In this document: piece after piece, positions 42,997 through 51,512 of the stretch
Layout of the letters: every line of letters begins with the position of its first letter
Numbering within the stretch: the stretch's first letter is position 1
NCBI RefSeq assembly: GCF_900104745.1
Contig: NZ_LT629732.1
Span: 434,001-498,000 of the forward strand
Reading direction: 5' to 3'
DNA: 64,000 nucleotides
Origin: Actinopolymorpha singaporensis
GTDB lineage: Bacteria; Actinomycetota; Actinomycetes; Propionibacteriales; Actinopolymorphaceae
Made by a program: the position numbers and the translations under genes
Notes under the pieces: model-generated
What the model was told of the DNA's origin: nothing
Seen by the model: only the letters and a program-made list of their open reading frames with translations
Databases searched by the model: none

Positions 42997-44028
42997 ATGC
43001 CACTCGTCGACGTCATCCTCGCGCTGGTGTGGATCGGCCTCACGGCGTACGTGTTGTTCGCCGGAGCGGACTTCGGTGCCGGCGGCTGGGATCTGCTCGC
43101 CGGCAGCGCCGAACGCGGCCGGGCGCAACGCGGGCTGATCGAGCACTCCATCGGACCGGTGTGGGAAGCCAACCACGTATGGCTGATCTTCGTCATCGTG
43201 TTGCTGTGGACGGGCATTCCGCCGGTGTTCGCCGCGGTGTTCTCCACCCTGTACATCCCGCTCACGCTTGCCGCGCTGGGGATCATCGCCCGCGGGTCCG
43301 CGTTCGCGTTCCGCAAGGTGAGCACCAAACTGTGGCAGCGGCGGCTGTTCGGCGCGACGTTCGCGTTCTCGTCGGTGGTGACGCCGTTCTTCCTCGGCAC
43401 CGTCGCGGGGGCGATCGCGTCCGGCAGGGTGCCACCCGGCATCGCGCGCGGCAATCTGGTCACCAGTTGGCTCAACCCCACGTCGATCGTGACCGGGGCA
43501 CTCGCCGTGGGCACCGGTGCCTATCTCGCGGCGGTCTACCTCACGCGGGACGCGGAGCGCGCCGATCTCGCCGCACTGGCAGAAGTTTTCCGCCGGCGCG
43601 GGCTGGTCACGGGAGTCGTCGTCGGAGTGGTCGCGGCGGTGGGGCTGGTCGTCTTGCATGCGGACGCGCCGGGCCTGTTCACCGAGCTCACCTCCGGCCG
43701 GGCGCTCCCTCTGCTCGTCCTCTCGCTCGCCGCGGGGTTGGCCTCGCTCGTACTCCTCTGGCTGCGGGTGTTCGTGGCCGTACGGATCACCGCGGCGGCC
43801 GCGGTCGTGGGCCTGTTGTGGGGGTGGGGTGTCGGACAGTTTCCGCGGCTGCTGCCGGGGGTGACGGCTCGTCAGGCCGCGGCGACCGATGCCGTACTCG
43901 CCGCCACGATCGGCGCGGTCGCCGTCGGCGCACTCCTGCTCGTTCCGTCGCTGTGGTGGCTGTACGCCACCTTCCAGCGCGGCTCGCACCAGGAGACGGC
44001 CCCTGCGTCGGGTCAGGAGCCGACGTAG
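42997..44028 (+). CDS. cydB: Cytochrome bd-type quinol oxidase subunit II
   Basis: A 343-residue CydB partner of the preceding CydA. Diagnostic opening VDVILALVWIGLTAYVLFAGADFGAGGWDLL and EHSIGPVWEANHVWLIFVIVLLWTGIP, here quoted in pieces: LFAGADFGAGGWDLL and GPVWEANHVWLIFVIV. Eight to nine helices are present. Its end overlaps by 16 bases the stop of an ABC-exporter remnant on the other strand. Confidence 0.92.
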   Translation: MPLVDVILALVWIGLTAYVLFAGADFGAGGWDLLAGSAERGRAQRGLIEHSIGPVWEANHVWLIFVIVLLWTGIPPVFAAVFSTLYIPLTLAALGIIARGSAFAFRKVSTKLWQRRLFGATFAFSSVVTPFFLGTVAGAIASGRVPPGIARGNLVTSWLNPTSIVTGALAVGTGAYLAAVYLTRDAERADLAALAEVFRRRGLVTGVVVGVVAAVGLVVLHADAPGLFTELTSGRALPLLVLSLAAGLASLVLLWLRVFVAVRITAAAAVVGLLWGWGVGQFPRLLPGVTARQAAATDAVLAATIGAVAVGALLLVPSLWWLYATFQRGSHQETAPASGQEPT

Positions 44029-44472
44029 GCGCTGGACTGCAGTTGGTACATCCGGCGGTAGCGACCTTCCAGTGCGATCAGTTCCTCGTGACTGCCGTTC
44101 TCCACCAGCCTGCCGTCGTGCAGAACCAGAATCCGGTCGGCCGAACGCACCGTCGAGAAGCGGTGCGAGATGAGGACGACGGTACGCCCGGCACGCAGGC
44201 TCTCGATCGTCTCGAACAGCGCCGCTTCGGCCTCGGCGTCGAGCCACCTGGACCGGGACGCGATCGAGGACAGCGCCGCGCAGGCGGGTGCCGATGACTT
44301 TCTGCGGCGGCTTCCGGACGGGTTCGGCCACGCCCAGGCCCGAGACCGCGAACAGGCACACGACCGCGGCGAACGCGCCCCGGTCGGCTGCCGACACGAT
44401 CGAGACCGCTCGTACGAGGGCGATACCGCGTGCTCCGCCTTCGGTGTCCGGCTCCGCGCTCGGCGCCCTCAC
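44013..44472 (-). pseudogene. Scrambled ABC exporter remnant with internal inversion
   Basis: Three pieces of one type of gene are packed in 460 bases. From GTG 44472 (overlapping the regulator stop as GTGA) the minus strand encodes an exporter N-terminus and first helix (RAVSIVSAADRGAF, AAVVCLFAVSGLGVA) until ~44333. Bases ~44242-44325 encode, on the plus strand, a nucleotide-binding-domain piece (DRDAIEDSAAQAGADDF, LRRLPDGF) normally located just before the signature motif. Minus-strand bases 44246-44013 then encode the domain end: D-loop LDAEAEAALFE, switch ISHRFSTVRSADRILVLHDG, and a stop. Walker A, Q-loop and signature are gone. A deletion plus inversion of ~85 bases explains it. Confidence 0.7.
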
Positions 44473-45074
44473 CGGGCGTCCCGGTGCTGGGACCTGCCAC
44501 TCGGCGGTTCCGTCGGAAAGCCCCACGCCGCGACCGTCACGGCCCTCGCGCCCTTGGGGAGCTCACTCGCGGGACGCTTGTACGGCTCGAGCACGTCCTG
44601 GATCTGCCGGCTGACCTTCTTCAGTTCCTCCGCCGTCATCCGGGTCCGGAACTCCATCTCGAAGCCGACCCCCTGCCACTTCTTCGGGTAGGCGGAGCGC
44701 TCGGCGACCCAGCGTTCGATCTGGCGGATCAACAGCGTTCGCAGACCGTTGACCATCGCCACCGCCGCACGCCGCGCCTCCCCTTCCAGCTCGGCGTCGG
44801 GAATCACCAACACCCCGCTCGCGTCGCGCCAGGGACGGCTGCGGCCCCTACCTCCTTCGGCCTCCGCGACGAAGCCGTACTTCGCCAACGTACGAAGGTG
44901 GAACGAGGTGTTCGCGGGACTCTCGCCGATCCGCTCGCCGAGCTCGGTGGCGGTCAGCGGCCCCTCCTCACGGAGGATCTCCAGCACCCTCAGCCGAACC
45001 GGATGGGCCATCGCCCGCATCGCCTTCGGGTCGCGGAGTACGCGAGCCTCCGGAGACCGGTCCTCGAAAGACAT
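44469..45074 (-). CDS. ArsR-family winged-helix transcriptional regulator
   Basis: A 201-residue repressor. The N-terminal winged helix has KAMRAMAHPVRLRVLEIL and TATELGERIGESPANTSFHLRTL, followed by the wing and a ~100-residue helical C-domain with repeated Arg/Glu pairs. No obvious metal-binding CxC, so an organic ligand is likely. A GTTTCGAAAC palindrome directly touches its start codon, suggesting autoregulation. Its stop overlaps the start of the decayed ABC exporter, so it once controlled an efflux pump now lost. Confidence 0.85.
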   Translation of the reverse strand: MSFEDRSPEARVLRDPKAMRAMAHPVRLRVLEILREEGPLTATELGERIGESPANTSFHLRTLAKYGFVAEAEGGRGRSRPWRDASGVLVIPDAELEGEARRAAVAMVNGLRTLLIRQIERWVAERSAYPKKWQGVGFEMEFRTRMTAEELKKVSRQIQDVLEPYKRPASELPKGARAVTVAAWGFPTEPPSGRSQHRDAR

Positions 45075-45110
45075 GTTTCGAAACTAGTCTTTAGATAATT
45101 CGGGCGTCAA
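45075..45110 (-). promoter_or_regulatory. Promoter and palindromic operator of the ArsR-type gene
   Basis: Read on the minus strand, TTGACG (45110-45105) and TAGTTT (45086-45081) are 18 bases apart; the start codon ATG is at 45074, so the transcript would be leaderless or nearly so. The perfect palindrome GTTTCGAAAC (45075-45084) covers the -10 end and the transcription start, and CGAAA/TTTCG arms also straddle the ATG. This is a good site for self-repression. Confidence 0.6.
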
Positions 45111-45217
45111 GTGCCAGGCTTCGTCTCGCCCACTGCACTCCGAGAGGTGTCGGCCGCCCGGCTACCCTCGCCGGAGCAACGTCGGATGAAGCAGGAACGG
45201 AACGGAGGCACCCGCCG

Positions 45218-45940
45218 GTGGAGCGCAACGTGGCGAGCGAGGAGGACGTGTTCGCCCTGATGGACGCCCTGTTCGAGGCGGACGCGGACCGGTGGACCGC
45301 ACGCGGCGCCGGTTGGTGGGACGGCTTCTACGGCGACCGGGAGCGCGGTGTTCCGTTCTTCCGCGACGCGCCGGACGAGTCGCTGGTCGCCTGGCACTCG
45401 GCCGGTCTCGTACCCCGCGCGGGTCGTGCCCTCGACCTCGGCTGCGGACCCGGCCGCAACGCCGTCTGGCTCGCCCGCCAGGGGTTCGACGTCGACGCCG
45501 TCGACCTCTCGCCGGCCGCGCTCGAGTGGGGCCGGGAGCGGGCAGCGGCAGCGGACGTGGACGTCAACTTCGTCCAGGCCAGCATCTTCGAACTCGACGA
45601 CGCGTTCGCCGCGTACGACCTGGTGTACGACTCGGGCTGCTTCCATCACCTGCCGCCGCACCGCCGGATCAGCTACCGCCGGCTGCTCGAACGCGCGCTC
45701 GCTCCAGTCTCCGCGTTCGGGTTGGTGAGCTTCGCCTGGGGCGCGATGGGATCGGAGGAGCCGGACGCGAACTTCTACCGCGAGGGCCGCCTCGCCGGAG
45801 GTCTTGCGTACCGCGAGGAGGATCTTCGCCGGATCTTCGGCTGGCTACGGCCGGTCGAGGTACGCCGGATGCGGCCGCAGGACGCCGGCTCGCCGACGTT
45901 CGGCGAGAGCTTCCTGTGGGCGGGCCTGTTCGTGCGGTGA
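45218..45940 (+). CDS. Class I SAM-dependent methyltransferase
   Basis: A 240-residue methyltransferase with motif I ALDLGCGPGRNAVWLA, VDAVDLSPAALEWG after it, motif II region YDLVYDSGCFHHLPPHRR and a C-terminal FLWAGLFVR strand. The order and the FGxRERGVPFF-like N-terminus suggest the thiopurine/tellurite-type small-molecule group. GTG at 45218 with GGAGG upstream. Substrate unknown. Divergent from the ArsR gene. Confidence 0.83.
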   Translation: MERNVASEEDVFALMDALFEADADRWTARGAGWWDGFYGDRERGVPFFRDAPDESLVAWHSAGLVPRAGRALDLGCGPGRNAVWLARQGFDVDAVDLSPAALEWGRERAAAADVDVNFVQASIFELDDAFAAYDLVYDSGCFHHLPPHRRISYRRLLERALAPVSAFGLVSFAWGAMGSEEPDANFYREGRLAGGLAYREEDLRRIFGWLRPVEVRRMRPQDAGSPTFGESFLWAGLFVR

Positions 45941-46044
45941 TGGTTGCGGTCCAGGTTTCCCGAGCGCCGTGGCGGAGGCACAATTGAGGCGCGGCATCCC
46001 ACCCCTGACGGTCGGACGAGTACGAGAACGGCGGTTGACTGCGG

Positions 46045-47184
46045 ATGAACGACGACCTGGTCGACCGACTCCTCGACTGGGGGCGCATGGCGCTGTCCCG
46101 GCGAGGGTTCATCGGCCTGGGCGCCGGAGCGACCGCTGCGTTGCTCGACTCCCGCGAGTTCGGCTCCGTCGGCGACGGGAGCAAGGACGAGCACAAGGCC
46201 CTGCAGACCGCGCTGGACCGCGCCGTCGCCGGCCCGCGGCCGCGTCCACTCCTCATCCCGGCGGGCACGTACCAGCTCAGCAAGTCACTGCAGGCGACCG
46301 GCCCGCTGGAGATCCGCGGCGACGGACCGGAACGCACCGTGCTCCTCGCCCCACCCCACTCGCCCGCCATCTCGGTCGGCACGCTGTCCAACGGCCAGCC
46401 GAACGGCCTGGTCCTGCGCGACTTCACCATCCGCTCCTCGTCGACCACCCGCGAACCCATGCTGGACATCCGCCAGTACGGCCGGAAGTGGATCGTCGAC
46501 CGGGTGAACTTCGACGCCGCGTTCGGTGACCGCACGGGCGTCCGGGTCTGGTCGAGTTGGGTGGGCTCGATCCGTGACTGCAGCTTCTACCGGTTCGGCG
46601 TCGAGGGCGTCCGGGCCGAGCGCGCTGCCATCGTCGTCAAGCCGCAGTCGCTTCCGACCGGAAACGGCCCGATCAACAACGTCGCCATCGCCGACTGCGC
46701 CTTCGAGCGCGTGCAGGCAGGCATCGACCTGCACGACCCCGAGGAGACCGGCAAGAGCACGGTCATCCACGCAGTCGAGATCCGTAATCCACGCTTCAAG
46801 AACTCCAGCGTCAAGGGGCCGGTGGCCAACTCCATCGGCATCCGCGCGAACTCCACGTCCACCTTCAACGTCGTGGTCACCGCGCCGTTCTTCGAGGACT
46901 TCGCCGTCGGCGTCTCCGTTCGCGGGTGGGGCTGGGCGATCACCTCGCCGTTCGCGCAGTCCGCCGACACCGTGGTCGACCTGGTGACCGGTGGCGGCCA
47001 CAGCATCACCGGTTTGATCCTCGACGGCGCCGCGTCCAACGCCATCGGGACCGGGGTCCGCTGCCGCTCCGGCGTCAGCGGGCGGTGCGAGCTGCGCCTG
47101 TGGAAGAGCGTGCACGGCCGGAAGTACCTCACGCACCCGTGGGTCGACGACACGAAGGGCAAGCTCGTCGTCATCCCGGCCTGA
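46045..47184 (+). CDS. Tat-exported right-handed beta-helix (pectate-lyase-superfamily) protein
   Basis: A 379-residue protein. A twin-arginine signal is at residues ~17-35 (SRRGFIGLGAGATAALL). The opening REFGSVGDGSKDEHKALQTALD is the Pectate_lyase_3 motif, followed by LLIPAGTYQLSKSL and many irregular beta-helix turns (LRDFTIRSSS, IVDRVNFDAAFGD, IRDCSFYRFGVEG, IADCAFERVQAG). Catalytic residues of GH28 polygalacturonases (NTDG...DD) are not seen, so it may be a lyase, an epimerase or a non-enzymatic tailspike-like protein. Confidence 0.78.
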   Translation: MNDDLVDRLLDWGRMALSRRGFIGLGAGATAALLDSREFGSVGDGSKDEHKALQTALDRAVAGPRPRPLLIPAGTYQLSKSLQATGPLEIRGDGPERTVLLAPPHSPAISVGTLSNGQPNGLVLRDFTIRSSSTTREPMLDIRQYGRKWIVDRVNFDAAFGDRTGVRVWSSWVGSIRDCSFYRFGVEGVRAERAAIVVKPQSLPTGNGPINNVAIADCAFERVQAGIDLHDPEETGKSTVIHAVEIRNPRFKNSSVKGPVANSIGIRANSTSTFNVVVTAPFFEDFAVGVSVRGWGWAITSPFAQSADTVVDLVTGGGHSITGLILDGAASNAIGTGVRCRSGVSGRCELRLWKSVHGRKYLTHPWVDDTKGKLVVIPA

Positions 47185-47187
47185 GCT

Positions 47188-47262
47188 GGTCGGGCCTGCG
47201 CCGGTCGGGTCCCCGCCGGTCGGGGCCCCGCCGGTCGGGTCCCCGCCGGTCGGGTCCCCGCC
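47188..47262. repeat. Five tandem 15-bp repeats
   Basis: The unit GGTCGGGTCCCCGCC occurs five times head to tail (47188, 47203, 47218, 47233, 47248), the first copy degenerate and the third with one change. It fills the short gap after the beta-helix gene. It has no spacers and is not CRISPR; possibly a variable-number repeat. Confidence 0.85.
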
Positions 47263-47308
47263 GGCAAATTGGATTGCGGCCTGCCGAGGTTCGGCCGACC
47301 ATCGTCCG

Positions 47309-48007
47309 GTGAGCACCCATTGGTTCGTCGACGAACTCGCCCACGCCGGGCCCGAACACCTCGACCCCGGCTTCGTCGCCGGCTTCGACCGCAAGCAGGG
47401 CCGCCCCGACCCCTCGGACGACCTGGCCGCGCTGGCGGCCCACGGCGTCGGCGAGGGCGCGACCGTGGTGGATCTCGGCGCCGGCACCGGCCAGTTCGCG
47501 CTGGCCGCTGCCGAGCGGTTCGCCCGCGTCGTCGCCGTGGACATCTCGCCGGCGATGGTGGCCAGCATGCGCGAACGCGCCGAGTGTCGAGGCCTGGCGA
47601 CCCTGGAGTGCGTGCGGGCGGGGTTCCTGTCGTACGACCACACCGGCGAACCCGCCGACGCCGTATACACCCGGCACGCGCTGCACCAGCTGCCGGACTT
47701 CTGGAAGACGCAGGCGCTGGTACGGATCGCGAACATGCTGCGCCCGGGCGGGGTGCTGCGGGTCCGTGACCTGATCTACGACTTCCGCCCCGACCAGGCG
47801 GGCGAGTTCTTCGACAAGTGGCTGGCCGGCGCTGTGGACGACCCCGCGGCCGGCTACACGCGCGAGGACTACATCGAGCACATCCAGACCGAGCACAGCA
47901 CCTACCGCTGGCTGTTCGAGCCGATGCTGGAAGCCTGCGGCTTCGAGATCGTCGACGTCGGGTTCCATGGCTCGATCTACGGCGCCTACACCTGTGTCAA
48001 GCGGTGA
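47309..48007 (+). CDS. Class I SAM-dependent methyltransferase
   Basis: A 232-residue methyltransferase: motif I TVVDLGAGTGQFALAA, VVAVDISPAMVASMRERA, motif II region ADAVYTRHALHQLPDFW and motif III MLRPGGVLRVRDLIYDF. HWFVDELAHAGPEHLDPGFV at the N-terminus is typical of an actinobacterial UbiE-like group. GTG start at 47309. The stop overlaps the next gene by 4 bases (GTGA), so the two are coupled. Confidence 0.85.
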   Translation: MSTHWFVDELAHAGPEHLDPGFVAGFDRKQGRPDPSDDLAALAAHGVGEGATVVDLGAGTGQFALAAAERFARVVAVDISPAMVASMRERAECRGLATLECVRAGFLSYDHTGEPADAVYTRHALHQLPDFWKTQALVRIANMLRPGGVLRVRDLIYDFRPDQAGEFFDKWLAGAVDDPAAGYTREDYIEHIQTEHSTYRWLFEPMLEACGFEIVDVGFHGSIYGAYTCVKR

Positions 48008-48909
48008 CTGACACCGAGTCCGGCGAGGCGCCTGCGCCGCACAGGACGGTGCAGGTGCTGGGGATCGATGTCAACCGCACCTTGCTTCGGCGCTGGGCAG
48101 GTTGGCTGGCGCCGGCCTGTCAGCCGTTCTTCCTGACCGCGGCCGAGGCGGCCGAGCTCGGCCTCACTCCCGACTCCGCACGCGAACTGTCGACGGAACT
48201 CCGCGACACCTACGAGCTCTGGAATCTCGACGCAGGGCTGGACAGAGTCTGGCTCGACGAGGAAGCGTTCCACGCCCTCCCACGCCCCGTGCGTGCGGAG
48301 CTCGTCCGAGCACAGGTGAGGCACGGGCGAGGTGGCGTGGCCACCGTCGGCGAGTGGGCGAACCTGCTCGACGCACGGGCGCTGCGCGAGCAGGCCGACG
48401 GGCAGCACTTCGTCTGGTGGCCGACCCTGGTGGAGCCGCACGTCGACGCCGTACTCCCGCGCTTCGTCGGCAAGGACCAACTGCCGTGCAAGCGCCGTTC
48501 GGTGCCGGAGGAGATCTGGCGCACCGCCGCTGCCGTACTCCCCGACGCCCGCGCACTCAGCGGGACCTTCGCCGGCGGGAGCAGGGGAAGCGCACTGGAC
48601 ACCGGCGCGACCAACTGCTTCGCCACCGTCATAGCCGCGACAGGCGTCCGGAACGCCGCCGAAGAGCCTTTCGAAGCGTGGCTGGCAGCCCGCTGCACGG
48701 CGGGAGGAAGCGACGACCTGCCGGGCACGGTGCTGGTCTGGCGCAACGCCGGTGGGACCTCAACCCACGCGGCCGTCACCCTCGGCGGTGGCTGGGCGCT
48801 GCACAAGCCGGGGCAGGAATGGCACAGCCCTCGCCAGGTGCTCACGGTCGCCGACATCGTCCGCCTCGCTCCCCCGGGTCTCACCCTTCACCGGCACTCC
48901 CTGCGGTAG
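48004..48909 (+). CDS. Conserved hypothetical with C-terminal NlpC/papain-like fold
   Basis: A 301-residue protein starting with GTG at 48004, coupled to the methyltransferase before it. The N-terminal ~190 residues are a soluble domain of no recognised family (FFLTAAEAAELGL, LDAGLDRVWLDEEAFHALP). The last ~110 residues place a Cys in DTGATNCFATVIAATG, a His in GGTSTHAAVTLGGGWALHKPG and polar residues after it, in the Cys...His order of NlpC/P60-like peptidases or transferases. No signal peptide, so a cytoplasmic amidase or acyltransferase is more likely than a wall hydrolase. Function is inferred from residue order only. Confidence 0.65.
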   Translation: MTDTESGEAPAPHRTVQVLGIDVNRTLLRRWAGWLAPACQPFFLTAAEAAELGLTPDSARELSTELRDTYELWNLDAGLDRVWLDEEAFHALPRPVRAELVRAQVRHGRGGVATVGEWANLLDARALREQADGQHFVWWPTLVEPHVDAVLPRFVGKDQLPCKRRSVPEEIWRTAAAVLPDARALSGTFAGGSRGSALDTGATNCFATVIAATGVRNAAEEPFEAWLAARCTAGGSDDLPGTVLVWRNAGGTSTHAAVTLGGGWALHKPGQEWHSPRQVLTVADIVRLAPPGLTLHRHSLR

Positions 48910-49299
48910 TCCCCAGCGCCCGTTCGAACGTGCAGGCCGGTGGTCGGAGCGCGTGGGCGTTCCGGCCACCCGTCCGTAGGTGAGCCACAGCGGCCCGATC
49001 TCGTAGCCCAGCTTGAGGTTTGCCCTCAGTGAGGCCTCGTCCACCGCAGCCTCCGGCCACGCTCGGCCCGGTCGGTGACCGTGAACTCCGTACCCGCCCT
49101 GGACGGCAACTCCGTTCTCTGTGCCAGGAGCGCGGGAACACGGCACCCGGCAAGAGCAACCTGCACGTCTCGCCTGTCTATTTCGGGCAGAGCGTCGAGG
49201 TCTGCGAAGAAGGAAAGGGACTTGAGACTCTGCCCCGTTCGGACTGGCGGCTGGCATGGTGGGCGAGACCAGCGGTGACACCGACGCGAGGGGCCGACG
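48910..49299. other. Gene-poor gap, possible minus-strand remnant
   Basis: About 390 bases without a whole gene. On the minus strand two adjoining frames look more protein-like than the rest: one with LPEIDRRDVQVALAGCRVPALL (here in part, EIDRRDVQVALAG) and one with DEASLRANLKLGYEIGPLWLTYG. They could be the broken end of a lost gene, but I could not assign a family. AAGGAAAGGGAC near 49222 and the region before 49300 should contain the dehydrogenase promoter. Confidence 0.3.
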
Positions 49300-50340
49300 A
49301 TGAAGGCACTTGTGTACGACGGGCCCGGCCGGCGCGCGTGGCGCGACGTGCCGGAGCCCACGCTGGAGCAGGACAGCGACGCGATCGTGCGAGTGGACAC
49401 GGTCACCATCTGCGGCACGGACCTGCACATCCTGGGCGGGGACGTGCCCGAGATCGAACCCGGTCGCGTACTCGGGCACGAAGCGGTCGGGACGGTCGAG
49501 CAGGTCGGCCCCGCGGTGAGAACGCTCCAGCCGGGCGACCGGGTACTCGTGTCCTGCATCACCGCGTGCGGCCGCTGCCGCTTCTGCCGTACCGGCGCGT
49601 TCGGTCAGTGTCTCGGGGGTGGCGGCTGGATTCTCGGACACCTGGTCGACGGCACGCAGGCGGAGTACGTGCGGGTGCCGTTCGCCGACACCTCCACCTA
49701 TCCGGTCCCGAACGGTGCCGCTGACGAGGCCGTACTCATGCTCGCCGACATCCTGCCCACCTCCTACGAGGTCGGCGTACGCAACGGCCGGGTCTCCCCC
49801 GGTGACGTCGTGGTCGTGGTGGGCGCGGGGCCGATCGGGCTGGCCGCACTCACCACCGCCGCCCTCTTCAGCCCGAGCCACCTCGTCGCCGTCGACCTGG
49901 CGCCGACGCGACTGGACGCGGCCAAACGGCTCGGTGCCGACGTCTTGGTCGGGCCGGGCGAGGACGCGGAGACGATGGTGGCCGAACTCACCGACGGCCT
50001 CGGCGCGGACGTCGCGATCGAGGCGGTGGGCGTACCGGCGACGTTCGAGTTGTGCACCCGCCTGGTCCGTCCCGGAGGGCACGTGGCGAACGTCGGTGTG
50101 CACGGCAAGCCGGCCACCCTGCACCTGGAAAGCCTGTGGAGCCGCAACGTCACCATCACTACGGGTCTGGTGGACACGTACTCCACGCCCACGCTGCTCC
50201 GGATGCTGGCCGCGGGCCGGCTCGAGGTCGACCGGTTCGTCACCCACCGCTTCGGCCTGGACGAGATGGAGCAGGCGTACGACGTGTTCTCGCATCCGCA
50301 GGAGACCGGCGCACTGAAGGTCGCCCTCCACCGAACCTGA
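49300..50340 (+). CDS. Zinc-dependent medium-chain alcohol dehydrogenase
   Basis: A 346-residue MDR enzyme. Catalytic zinc ligands are Cys38 (ICGTDLH), His60-Glu61 (GHEAVG) and an Asp near 150 (LMLADILPTSYE), the Cys-His-Asp set seen in secondary alcohol dehydrogenases of the Clostridium beijerinckii type. A structural-zinc-like cysteine cluster (Cys86, 90, 93, 96, 104) lies in SCITACGRCRFCRTGAFGQC. NAD(P) site VVVVGAGPIGLAA, then VAVDLAPTRLDAA, where the acidic residue after the second strand favours NAD. Oxidises a secondary alcohol or reduces a ketone. Confidence 0.88.
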   Translation: MKALVYDGPGRRAWRDVPEPTLEQDSDAIVRVDTVTICGTDLHILGGDVPEIEPGRVLGHEAVGTVEQVGPAVRTLQPGDRVLVSCITACGRCRFCRTGAFGQCLGGGGWILGHLVDGTQAEYVRVPFADTSTYPVPNGAADEAVLMLADILPTSYEVGVRNGRVSPGDVVVVVGAGPIGLAALTTAALFSPSHLVAVDLAPTRLDAAKRLGADVLVGPGEDAETMVAELTDGLGADVAIEAVGVPATFELCTRLVRPGGHVANVGVHGKPATLHLESLWSRNVTITTGLVDTYSTPTLLRMLAAGRLEVDRFVTHRFGLDEMEQAYDVFSHPQETGALKVALHRT

Positions 50341-50438
50341 CGTGACGGTACGCCGCAGCCGCCGAGATTTTCTTTGCGGGCACGACGGCACGTGCGCATA
50401 ATGCGGAGCGCCGCTGTCGTTCACGCTGAGGAGGCTCG

Positions 50439-51335
50439 TTGGCGCGCCGTTCGCCCTGGACTCGGTGGAGTCGCGCTGTCGAGGCGGCGATCCGCGCCGA
50501 TCCCCGGATGGCCCAGACGGCCGACCTCGTGGTGCGGCAGGGTGGCCAGTTGGTCCACCGCGTCTCGTTCGCTCCGGGAAGACCGCGGGACTGTTTCTCG
50601 ATGACCAAATCCGTCCTGGCGATGCTGGTGGGCCTCGCGGTCGACAGCGGCGTCGTCACCCTGGACGATCGCGTCGAGGACGACGCGACGGTCCGGGACT
50701 TCCTGACCATGACGCGAGGTGTCGCGAGCGAGCTCGAAGACGTCGACCGGCTGATGGAGCTCCCCTCCGGGTGGGAGCAGGCGATCCGTGGCCGGGCGCA
50801 CTGTTGGGCGCCGGGCACGCGGTTCTGTTACGACAACGAAGCCGCACACCTGTTGGCGATCTGGTTGAGCAGGCGAGTCGGAGACCTCGAGGAGTACGCC
50901 GCCGAACGTCTCTTCGGCCCCCTGGGTATCGACGAGGCGGAGTGGCTGCGCGACCCCGAGGGCCACTGCTTCGGTGCCGCACACCTGCGGCTGTCCGCCG
51001 ACTCCCTTGCCGCGCTGGGGCAACTTCTCCTTGACGGCGGTACGACGAGCACGCAGAGGCTTCTCGATCCCGCCTGGGTACGGGCGATGACGACGGCCTG
51101 GACGCCGGGCGGGCCACCGGAGAACACGGGGTACGGCTACCTGACCTGGGTAGACGATGACGGCTTCTTCTTCGGCGGCTGGGCCGGCCAGCACACCAGC
51201 GTCTTCCCGGCGTACGACCTCGTGGTCGTCACCACGGGTCTGCCGAGCCTCCTGCCCGCTGACTGGACGCCGGCCCGCGCTGCCGTACTCGCCCACCTTC
51301 GTACCGTGCCGCCCGTCCAACGGTGGCAGCCCTGA
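50439..51335 (+). CDS. Class C beta-lactamase-type serine hydrolase
   Basis: A 298-residue penicillin-binding-protein-fold hydrolase. The catalytic Ser54-x-x-Lys57 is in CFSMTKSVLAML, the Tyr-x-Asn is YDN in RFCYDNEAAHLLAIW, and the third motif is FFGGWAGQHTSV. It begins with TTG at 50439, with GAGGAGG at the right distance; no in-frame ATG or GTG has a comparable site. No signal peptide, so an intracellular esterase or peptidase-like role is more likely than beta-lactam resistance. Confidence 0.82.
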   Translation: MARRSPWTRWSRAVEAAIRADPRMAQTADLVVRQGGQLVHRVSFAPGRPRDCFSMTKSVLAMLVGLAVDSGVVTLDDRVEDDATVRDFLTMTRGVASELEDVDRLMELPSGWEQAIRGRAHCWAPGTRFCYDNEAAHLLAIWLSRRVGDLEEYAAERLFGPLGIDEAEWLRDPEGHCFGAAHLRLSADSLAALGQLLLDGGTTSTQRLLDPAWVRAMTTAWTPGGPPENTGYGYLTWVDDDGFFFGGWAGQHTSVFPAYDLVVVTTGLPSLLPADWTPARAAVLAHLRTVPPVQRWQP

Positions 51336-51512
51336 TATGCGGGGACCTCGATAGGAGACATCCAAGGGTACGCAGAACCGTTCCCTGACAGGGCGGCTAC
51401 CCAGGCTCCACCTCCGCCCCGATCCAGCGACGGCTGGACCTCTGAGGCAGACCACCTCCACAGTCGCCAGCGCCCAGGAGGTGACACTGCGTAAGTAATT
51501 TTGCACGTTGCG

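Noticed and set aside
42694-44526. Minus-strand frame of ~610 codons across cydA/cydB
   Set aside because: Mostly antisense of cydAB. Only its first ~60 codons (the exporter N-terminal piece) are real and are reported as part of the ABC remnant.
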